64,000 nucleotides of DNA from Rallus limicola (lineage: Eukaryota; Chordata; Aves; Gruiformes; Rallidae), in NCBI GenBank assembly GCA_022605955.1, contig JAKCOZ010000007.1:16598001-16662000 (forward strand), read 5' to 3'. Position 1 is the stretch's first letter. Each line of letters opens with the position of its first letter. The translations under genes and the position numbers were made by a program. This document shows, in pieces, positions 10,776 to 64,000 of the stretch. The notes below the pieces were generated by a model. The model did not search any database, was not told the DNA's origin, and was given only the letters and a program-made list of their open reading frames with translations.

Positions 10776-13499
10776 CACTCCACAGCTTCTCAAGCCCAGC
10801 CATTTGCTTGGCAAAACAGTAGAGCTCTGGTAATCTAGGTCTTCATCAGGCTGTTCCCAACCCAAACCAAGGAGCTGCCAAGCCAGGCAGCAAGGCATAG
10901 TCCTGCCATGTGGGTTGACTGCAAGCTGGCTACCCCTGTCTTACCAGCTGCCAGAACAGAAACAGGTAGGGCTGCCTTCCCTCTGAACCGTCACTCACAT
11001 CAGCAGGCTGTTAGATGGCAAAGCAGTGGTTAGAGGTACCTTCCACTTCGCTGGAGATTCTGCAATGTCTGTATTTTCTCCCCATCAACAACCTGGCCTT
11101 TTATAAAATGGAAATTCCTTTTCCTGACCAGATTTCATTCAATCACATTAGGCCAATTTTGCTGGTGTCGAACCTCAAGTCTAGAAAATCACGTGAGACC
11201 AAATCCCATCAGCAAGGTTAAGTACACTTGAAACTTCTTACCCTGAGATGCTGAGGACAGAGTGATACCCTGGGCTCACCTATGTAGGAATTCCTGATAG
11301 TACCAACTGGAGACTTGGAGCATGTCATCAGTGAGAGCAAGGCTCTGGAGGAGAGGGTGAAGGACACAGAAGTCCACACAGTTCTCCTTCATCCTGCCAG
11401 CTGCGGGAGAGGTGTCTGAAGGAGAAGGCTCATCCTGAGAGTTAATACCTGTCTGCATAACTGGTCTTACAGAATGGCCTTTAGCCTTAACAGCCATGGG
11501 ACCCTCTTTGAGGAGTGAGGACTGCTGGGCAGAGGCTGTCAAAAACATCATAGTTGTTGAGGCTGTGCACCCAAACTGAATTTGCCTGAACGTTAATATG
11601 GGAAAATGAAAGCATAGCCACTCCTGTTCCCTGATTCAGCAGATGACTGACAGCACCACAAAAAGGGAGGGTCCAAGAGCAGATTATTGGGGGAAGAGCT
11701 GCCTCATCTTTATTAGCAGCAATCTTTACTTATATTGGGTGAGATCCTATCTGCTTACTACCTGCTGTTTATTTCCTGTGGTTGAGGTCACACAAACCCA
11801 TGCGATGAAGGTGAACGCCAGCTGAAGGGCATACCTGCAGAGAGAGCAATTAGAAAGCCTTGTTTTAGTACGAGTCCTTCATTGGGTTTAACAGCTGACC
11901 CCAACTACAGGTTTTCCTTCAGCCAAAGTACTCCTCTCCAGTTTTCATGATGCTCATTACAACAGAGAACAGGAAAGCAGACCCCTACACACACAGATAT
12001 GGGAAAACAGAAGCCTAACTTTCATAGGAAACAAGACAAAAACCTGTTTTTCTGAGAAAATTCATTCATATGAACTGTTAGTTAACAAAGTTTATACTGA
12101 AACTTCACTTCTTGTACATGAAATAACGGAGAAGTGGCTTTGTTCCATACATAAAAGATTTTTAAACAAGGAGAAAACTTCCCATGCTGCTTTCTAGTGT
12201 TCTGCCCTGTCCAGGCAAGACCTATTCCATATTTTCATGAACAACCTGGGTAAACTCATTCCATGGCTGAGATGGAATGAGAACAAAAAAAAAAATGGTA
12301 CGTTTGACAAGCTGAGCTACCCTGATCAAAATGACCGAAATTCAGCAAAAAGACAAATGGTGTTTAGTAAGGAGATGCATTTGGGTAGTGACTGTCTAGA
12401 ACAGGGATCTAGAATGAAAAATAAAATTTAGATGCTTTTGAGAAAAAAAAAAAAAAAGAATAATCACTGATAGGAGCAAGAATGGAGATACTTGTATAAC
12501 TCTTTTGAAGCTGCTGTTACGGAAGCATGAAAAATGCTGGTTTGGATTCCACACTTGACAAATTATGTTGAGAATCTGGGAGAAGCACAGAGGAGAGAAA
12601 AAAAAAAGGAGAAATGTGACAAGTGATCATGAGAAACATGAATTTTTCAGGTGGAAAAGGTAAATATTTATTATATTTAAGGATCTTGTCTCTATAGCAA
12701 TCAGGTTTTTGCATGTCCACAGGGAAGAATTTAAGAACAAAACAAAACTTAATTTTGTGTTTCAGGTTATGAAATTTGGAAACAGGATTTGGCACTATCA
12801 GCTTTACTGAAGGTTTTTACAAGTTAGATGCACACCTGTTAGAAGTGGTGTATGTTGATACTACCCAGGTTGTTGACCTGATGTATCACAAATAAAAACC
12901 TTTATGGAGTCAAGTTACCGGACTGGAGGAACCAGAATGCTAGACCTATGAGTTCATATGAATAAAATGTCAATGGATCTTCAACAGCCCCACCAGTTCA
13001 GTCAATAAACAGCTGAGCTGAAGGACACACCAAGCATCATCAGCCTTAGCACTCGACTGGAGCGTCCTACTATGTTACCATTGCCAGCTGATGTAGCTTT
13101 GGTGTGGAACCAACCAACAAGCCAAGCTAGCTTTAACTCCAGGGCCAAAGGTCTGGGTACATGAGACACATTATGATGCAGCTTAGACTAAGGAAGACAC
13201 AAGCTTCTTCCAACTCACCAGTCTCATGTGAACTTTTAAGTACTACATCCTGAGCAGCAGCTGTGAACCTGGGCGCCCATCCTACCTTGTTTCCAGTTCA
13301 GTGAGGCAAGACTGAAACAGAAAGGAAAATGCTGTCTCCAAGCCACAACTCAAGGTTGGTAAGCAATGAAAATAAGCTTACACAGAATCCCTCACTAGTG
13401 ATTACGGTTTAAAGGCTTCTCTAGCTCAGAGCTGGCTTTGCCAGCCTTTGATCAAGCTTTTTTCCCCAGGGCCATCCTAGCCAGAAACACCATGCATGC
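10776..13499. other. Intergenic DNA upstream of RAB2A
   Basis: No gene is assigned. It contains an unexplained minus-strand open frame (11277-11645) that stops at a consensus splice donor, and an A run at 12440-12454. No CR1 is recognised. Confidence 0.4.
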
Positions 13500-14161
13500 T
13501 TCAGCCGGTTGAGTGAGGGGCCTTTGTCCCATCCTCGTACTGCAGTACCCCTGACCCTGGTGCAAACCAGAAGCTCAGCAACGCCTAAAGCGTCTGCCTC
13601 CACTCTCCTTTTCCCAGCCTCTACCTGCACAGCAACGTTCTTCCCCCTCACCGTGGAGCCGCCACCGCACCCCTCTGGCGAGACCCCAGCCTGCCGGGAC
13701 GGGAGCACCTTCCTACTTATCCCTCCCACCAAAGCGAAGGGAAAAGAGCTGTCCCAGGCCCCGGCACCCGTTAGAGCAGGCGAGAGAAGGAAACCAAGCC
13801 CCACGACCCAACCGAGCAAAAACCCCTACGGCCCCTGCCCGCCGCGATCTCCCCTCAGCCCGCGGAGCGACGGGGCGGGGCCTAAGGCGGAGCCCCGCCC
13901 CTCACGCCGGCGGGAGGCGGCCGCGCGCCTCCGCGCCCGCCGGGCCAGCGGCTACCTCAGCACTTCCGGGTCGGGGGTGGGGCGGAGCGAGGAGGTGGGT
14001 GCGTGACGTTGCCGGAGGGGTCCAGGGCCGCTCGGTGCCTGTTATTGTTCTCGCCGCTCGCTCTTCCCGCCGCCGCGTCTGCCTTCCCTGGCACCTCGGG
14101 GAGCGGCGGGAGGGCAGCAGCGACCGAGCGAGCCCGCCGGCGAAGGGGCGGAGGTAGGAGG

Positions 14162-14178
14162 GAGCGAGCGAGCGAGCG
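14162..14178. repeat. (GAGC)n short tandem repeat in the RAB2A 5' UTR
   Basis: Four GAGC units plus one base lie in the likely 5' UTR, within a purine-rich stretch. The tract is short and may be length-polymorphic. Confidence 0.8.
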
Positions 14179-14337
14179 GTGTCCGCGGAGGCGCCCGGCG
14201 GGAGCGGGCCGCTGCCCGGTGGCCGTTAACCGTTTCCACCTCTCCGCAGCGCGAGCCCTGACAGCGGGGGCGGGGGGAGAGCGCGCGCGCGTCACGAAGG
14301 AGTGAGCGAGAGCCGGAGAGCCGGGAACCGGGAGGCC

Positions 14338-58415
<44,078 letters not shown>

Positions 58416-58605
58416 GCCTGTTTTTACTTTCTAGCTGCCTGGATGGGGCCTCCTAACTTGTTTGTTCACCCTTCCCTGCCCCCTGCCCCCCCCCCCCCAC
58501 CCCGCCCCGCTCGCCTCCACTTCAATTCAACTGAGACATGAAACTTGTAAGTTGGTTTCCTGTTGCAGAAGAAGACTTTATCCTTCAAATTCTTGTATAA
58601 CTTTG

Positions 58606-58611
58606 AATAAA
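58606..58611 (+). terminator. Proximal poly(A) signal candidate
   Basis: An AATAAA hexamer lies about 190 bases after the stop codon. It would give a short 3' UTR isoform. The downstream region is only moderately T/G-rich. Confidence 0.5.
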
Positions 58612-58741
58612 TGGTTAATGTTCACTTAAAGACAGATTTTGGAGATTGTATTCGTATCTATTTACATTTGATTTCTAGGTCAATTGATGTGATTATTTTT
58701 GTTAAATGTTGTCTTGTGCCCTTGACTACGAACTGAATTGT

Positions 58742-58747
58742 ATTAAA
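58742..58747 (+). terminator. Proximal poly(A) signal candidate (ATTAAA)
   Basis: This is the common variant hexamer ATTAAA, followed about 35 bases later by GTTTGTGTAG, a plausible downstream element. Confidence 0.45.
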
Positions 58748-59496
58748 CACTACAAAGTCATCTGAGTATTTTAATCAGTTTGTGTAGTTAGGTTTCCCAG
58801 CTCCTGCGGTTACCTAATGTTTAATATTGTAGAGCTGTCCTCAAGTTTTTTGTCAATTTTCAAGGCTATAAAGAGAAGCAGAAGGACTCTTTTAATTCTG
58901 TATTTATCACTTTCTGTATATATAGTTTAATAACCTGCTTGGGTGTACTTGCCAAGCTAGAATTCTTTAATGCATTTGCATAAATTCTATACTACTTAGA
59001 GCTTGAAAACTACAGAGGCATTGATAGAAACTGCTTGGACGCTAAATTTTAAGCCTTTTTGACATTGTTAGCATGTTCATCCTCCCCTGTCATTATCCTG
59101 GAGTCCAAGAGAAATGCTTAATGTATATTACTAGAGGCTACATACGTGCTATCTATTTTAATGCCAAATGTTTGCTGTTTGTCCACAATTTCCACAGCAC
59201 CTCTTCAGAAATGGATTAGCTGTTTGCCTTAATGAATACTATGGGTAAAAACAGAGTATGAATGGAAAGGAGAGGAGGAGTTGAAAAATTTCAAATGGCA
59301 CATTATAAAAACGTTGATCTTTCCTTAATGTTTTCTTTCTTTTTCTTGTTTACCACTTAATTTCTAGGTATATTTTTCATGCAAGGACAGTTTTTTCAAC
59401 CTAAATGTACAGTGGTTGTGTAAAGTTTTCTTTTAGTGACAACTTGTAATCCTAAATATATGGTAAGCATCTTGTCTATTGTGAAGAGGGTGTGAA

Positions 59497-59502
59497 AATA
59501 AA
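59497..59502 (+). terminator. Intermediate poly(A) signal candidate
   Basis: An AATAAA hexamer lies within the 3' UTR. A GT/G-rich stretch begins about 60 bases downstream, which is rather far for a downstream element. Confidence 0.35.
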
Positions 59503-59960
59503 ATCTGCCAGTTTGGAAATCTTGATGAAAATCAAAAGTAGAGATGCTTTGGTACTTATTACTGTGGTGGTCGGGGGGGAAATGGTTTTGCCTCAAGTGA
59601 AAGGATTGCAACAGTGCAAAACAAAATCCTGTGTTTAAGTGTTCATTTGTTAAAGTACAGAATATTCATGTCACTTCTACAAATGAGGAAACAACTGATT
59701 TTCCACCTCATCCTATTTATATAAATTGCCAGAGAAAAGGGTGACACTAATGCTAGGCCATGCTCCATGTATCTATTTAAAAAAAAAAAAAAAAAGGGGG
59801 GGGGTTGTGACTGCAAAACTTTTGTCTTACTGGACCAACACTGACTGCAACACAGTACTGGGGGACATGGATCCTCATGTCATCTGTTCTTATTGTCAGA
59901 ACATGGGAAGTGATCGAACTTCAGCCTGACAGGTGTAACGTAACAGTCGTTCAGAGATTT

Positions 59961-60004
59961 AATAAAGCTTAAAAATCATGTGGAACGTTTTGTTTGTGTG
60001 TGGG
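59961..60004 (+). terminator. Main RAB2A poly(A) site candidate
   Basis: AATAAA at 59961-59966 is followed 20-35 bases later by a GT-rich stretch (TTTTGTTTGTGTGTGGGG), the classic arrangement of hexamer and downstream element. Cleavage would fall near 59980. Confidence 0.75.
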
Positions 60005-63000
60005 GAAGGGAGAACTGATGAGACTTTATGTAAGTTATTGGTGTCAAATCTGCTGTACACATTCAGATGCTTTATAAGCAGTGCAATATAACTATTTTCA
60101 AACATTTAAATTTGTACTCCACTTACATACTTTCAGTTGCTGTTTATTACATAATATATGTATATTTATAAAACACACTTACTGCTGCAGTTAAGGTTTG
60201 AAAGCTGTGCTGCCTGACTGCGTGCATATGGACTGAATTGTGTTGATGCTGAGGGAAAACTGGTGTGTCCTAACTAGGTGCTCACAGGAGAGAATGAGTG
60301 AACAGGAGTATTTGCTTGAGGATTTTTTGGAACCGGCAATGCTGCAGAGCTCAATTGCTTGAGATGAGATGGGAGAAAAAGGATGAACTTCTATAGCAGC
60401 CTCAGGTAGCCAAAAATAGGAGTAGATTTATCTTACCCATAAACATTGCCCCTGTTAAGGAAGCAGAGGAGGAGGTTTTGTACCCTATCCTGAGAAAAAC
60501 AGAAATGTCTGCTGTTCTAAGTGGTAACGCCTAAAACTGAAGTTTCTGACAGCTGCTCAGTTCTTGAAAGCTTGGGAGTTGTATAGCATAGAATTGACCA
60601 GGAATTCAGGGCTACTCTAGCAAAGAGGAACCAGTGGGGGTTTTTAGGAGGGTGAGAGGCAGGGGGAAATGTGCTGCAACTTACATTCTTGTGTGTAGTG
60701 ATTGAGAGATTTTGGGGCTTTTTTTATCCTCCTGGTTGGTTCCAACTTACATACCAGTCGTACACTGTGCGCTGGGTTAAGATCCTGGTACTTCAGAAGA
60801 GAAGCTGGAGCAAAACTCAGGTCTCCTCGCATTCTGCCTGGCTTTTTGTCACAAGTGCTGTGCGTATGTGATCCTTTTGCTGCTGGTTAGAATTCTGTGG
60901 CTTTCTTGGGCAGCCCCTGGTCCTATTTTATCCTGTTAGAATTTAGAAGTCGTACAATGGCGAGCCGAGCAGCGGGGCTGGTGTGTAGAGCGTGTGCTTT
61001 ACAAGGTTATTCTGTCGCAGGTTTCAGTTTGACTTGTACAGGAATGACTGATACCTCACCTAGCTTTCGTATTGAATTCCAGCTGCTTTTATTGGTTGCA
61101 TTTTCACAACTTGAACAGCTGTTAAAGTAACGTAAAGTTCCTTACCGATACTGAAAAATCACACCGGGGTGCAGTTTCCCTGTAGTCATGGCTTAGCATA
61201 TGGTAGTTAACTTACAAAAGAGTACATTTGGAGTGACAAATCCTCTGAGCATGATTTTAAGACTTCTCCCTCTTATTTCCACTCAAAATGACAAGCTCTG
61301 GGAATTTTGGCAGTTGTTTAAGATAAAGATTACACACGCACCCGCCCCCCTCAATCTTATACCTGTGTGTTTCCTGTTAACTTCAATCATTCTGATGAAG
61401 TCTTGTGGCAGGATCAGGCTCAGCAGTGACTTAAGGTAAATGCTGAAGCACTGATAAGCCCAAGTAGTGAGAAGCTGGTGTGAAGCACCAAGCAGGTAGA
61501 GAGCGCTCTGTTCCCTGCTCCAGAGATGTCTGTCTCCTGACATGTTATGCTGCTTGTGCTACGTAGTTCACTGTGGTGGTGACCTGAAGAGCCTTCAGCC
61601 GCCGTGTTCCTGTATCGGTGGGGTTCGAAGGGCCTGGATTGGTTTCAGGCTAAATGGCACGCATTTCTGCTGGGGAATTTATTTCTGCCTTAGGAGTTTA
61701 CCTGGGAGTGTTAGTGCGCTGAATCTGTGCTAGGGAAGAAAGGAAAAGCTCTTACAGGCTCTAAGTTATAGTGAAACTGATTCTGAATGGGGGAAAAAAG
61801 TGCATTAAAAACCCCCAGAAATACCAGAAGGCAACTTGTTGCATTGAAAGGGTTTTTTACGTAATCGTTCTAAATGAGAGCACCCCAAAGTTGTTACTAG
61901 TGCGGTTTTGCTTTTTTTAAGTGCTGGTTTGTGCCTGAGGTGGCAGTTCCTTTTGATGGACTATTCTTCTGCCACCATGGATCATCCTACATCTGTCTGT
62001 CTGTCTTGGGTCTGTTGCGTTGGGAATAGGGTGTTTTCCTCCCCCTAAATGAAGTTTCTCTTGTGTATTGCCTCCTTTTTGCCTTGCCTGTTCTGGCATT
62101 CATTGATCAAACTGAATCCAGCGAGCGAAGCGCTGCTCTCCATCTTTACAGCTCCACACCCGTTACACCTACCTTTAGGGGGCGTCTGCCCAGTGTGGGG
62201 CATTTGCTTTGAGCATGGAAGGGGGTGGGCAGGAGGGGAGAAGGCTGTGCTGCCTTGCCACATGATGCAAAATCCTGAGGGAAGCATTGCATGGGTTCTG
62301 CTTCTCCTTGCACACACCGCGTGTGCTGATTTGCATGTGTAGGGGGATATAATTTGCCTATCCCTCTTCCACTATTGCACGGGAGGAGATGGGGGCGAAG
62401 GAGGAAGCCTAACAGGTTTAATTTGGATATCTTGATAAATTTGTTTCCTGCTCTCATCCTTATGATTTGTATGTACTTAATCTGCCTCCCTCTCAAATCT
62501 CTGGGCTTCCTTCAGCCGCATTGCTGCAGCGTAACTTTAACAGTACACGGTGGTGATTTATTTTAATACAGCACTGAAATCTCCGTTTGTAAATAATCCA
62601 GGCTGCTGCTGTGTAAGTAGCTGATGAAATGTCTTTACTGGGTCTGCTGCCTATGAAAGAAACCACAACATTAGGCAATAAAAACTACTAACAGAATGTT
62701 ACAAAACCAAGACCATGACAAAAAAGCAGCATGTTGTGGATCTATCATTTTTATTCTTGGGACAGATTTTATTATTTTTGGAACTATTACAAGACTTATG
62801 TTAAATATTGTGGATGATAAGAGGAAACAGACTCTTGGCAAACATGGAAAACCAATTACAGCATATTACCCTATTCCCCTTCCAATAAAGGAGGGGCTAG
62901 GCTAAAAGTTTATTCTGTGCTTAGCAGCTGGAGGGGGGGGAAGTTTGGCTCCTGCCTTAGGATTGGCTTGAGGAAAGAGACTTGCTCTAACAATCTCACC

Positions 63001-64000
63001 CTGGGCAATCCCTGCTGAAGAAGGCAAAACCAGGCTCTGCAGTCAGTTTTAGCCCAGGCTAAGGAAGTCTACCGATGTCAAGGGCGTGCTGGCTAGAAAG
63101 TCACTGTTCTGTACTGTGTGGATCTATAAAAAAAAAATAACATTTTATAAACCCTGTTTGGTTGCGACCTTCAGTACCCCAAATCTCCCAGTCGTGGCAT
63201 TTCTGAAAAGTTGTTTTGACAAATCGACTGGAACACGTGTCTAACGCTCAGATAGGGGACTTCACTGCTGCGCCCTATGGCTCTGTGTGACACAAGGCAC
63301 AGGAAAAGCTACTTTGTTTAGGACCCAGTCTGCTACACTGTCTCTGCATCCATGTGGTGGTGGTTCTTGTAAAGTCATCTATGGCAACATGAATGTTTTG
63401 TGTTTGGGTGTTGTCACTGCCCTCCACCTCCCTGTTATGATTTTTAGAATTATTTCTTTAAAGAGTCAGAGGTATAAATGTTGGGCAGAAATGGGCATGA
63501 GGTATATATGGGTATAAATTGGGCAGAATCTTCTTGGTTGGGACTACAGTACATTTGGTGTAAATTAGAACAGGATCTAATCAGCCTTTCTTACTTAGGC
63601 GAAGCTGGGTGCCCCATGTCAGACTTACCTGGAAACTTGAGTGCTTCATTTTCCTAGACTTGGACATAAAATACCAGGAGGCACAAACACCCTTAAGTGA
63701 GAGGCCAGCTCAAAAGAGACCACGGTACGTGCATAGCAGTAGTCAGTTCAGCATTGTCCAAGTTAAAATAGTCAAGTAACAGTACTTTTTCTGATTGTGG
63801 CTTCAGAAAACGTTTTTAGATACAATTTCTTTTTAAATAATGAGACTTGTAAGACAGTTAAATAACAAAGGTACTGGAGAAGACAAAAGCCCGTCAGGTT
63901 GCTTGGCATCTTCCATGAAGACAGTGTGGGGAGAGGCTGCACAAGTGCTACCCAGCACCTGAGTGCCACCTCTGCCTGGGAAGGTGATGCTGCTTGAGAG
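60005..64000. other. Intergenic DNA downstream of RAB2A
   Basis: I see no supported gene or recognised repeat. Isolated AATAAA hexamers occur at 62677 and 62884. By vertebrate synteny CHD7 would lie further downstream, but none of its coding sequence is recognised here. Confidence 0.45.

Larger units (their letters stand above)
58416..59985 (+). other. RAB2A: RAB2A 3' UTR
   Basis: The region runs from the stop codon to a strong poly(A) signal with a GU-rich downstream element. It opens with a C-rich block that includes a run of 13 C (58486-58498), then becomes AT-rich. An A17G9 tract lies at 59779-59804. No repeat element is recognised. The end is inferred from signals, since there are no transcript data. 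Confidence 0.75.

Noticed and set aside
13500..14337. Bidirectional promoter with a divergent upstream gene
   Set aside because: No coding exon or convincing donor with a Met-initiated frame lies just upstream on the minus strand. In vertebrate synteny the upstream neighbour is distant.
60897..61130. 77-codon frame containing a good-context ATG (60958)
   Set aside because: It is an isolated short frame without homology that I recognise. I considered a CHD7 upstream exon, but nothing supports it.
62049..62342. 97-codon + strand frame with a hydrophobic start, downstream of RAB2A
   Set aside because: It overlaps other equally long frames on both strands and shows no recognisable domain or splice structure.
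62696..62905. 69-codon frame with a hydrophobic middle and a charged end
   Set aside because: It is too short, with no recognised family and no promoter or splice context. The nearby AATAAA hexamers are common in AT-rich DNA.

Overview
The window is vertebrate nuclear DNA from a bird. The evidence is a multi-exon gene with GT-AG introns, many chicken-repeat-1 (CR1) LINE fragments ending in the ATTCTRTG-type octamer tail, and solo LTRs of a type I associate with neoavian genomes. The species cannot be fixed from the sequence. A non-galliform (neoavian) bird is my inference from the LTR families.

The window holds one confidently identified protein gene, RAB2A, on the + strand. It has eight coding exons (14338-14383, 24275-24346, 27754-27821, 36608-36690, 38073-38165, 41581-41692, 55962-56030, 58320-58415). 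Joined, they encode a complete 212-residue Rab GTPase with all guanine-nucleotide motifs and a C-terminal CC prenylation signal. All seven introns are GT-AG. The promoter is a TATA-less CpG island (about 13500-14720) with GC boxes, an ETS-type site and a CRE-like site. The 3' UTR runs from 58416 to a likely main poly(A) site near 59980, with earlier candidate signals.

Layout: 1-13500 is upstream intergenic DNA with CR1 and LTR insertions, including a nested cluster at 3395-5062 and LTRs at 7391-7549 and from 10187. 13500-14720 is the promoter CpG island with exon 1. 14384-58319 holds exons 2-7 and seven introns. Intron 6 (14.3 kb) is the most repeat-rich: it has two CR1 copies in divergent orientation (43830-45868), two more CR1 copies, an LTR, and a small GC-rich island with a near-consensus CTCF motif (about 51740-52190). 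60000-64000 is downstream intergenic DNA with no supported gene; in other vertebrates the next gene downstream is CHD7, which is not reached here.

I found no clearly new molecular system. The most useful items for follow-up are the intragenic CTCF-like islet, the long CR1 inverted repeat inside the transcribed intron 6, a solo LTR with a perfect 5-bp target duplication next to an opposed LTR fragment, an unexplained minus-strand ORF that stops at a consensus splice donor near 11277, and a possible 96-bp intron in the 5' UTR.
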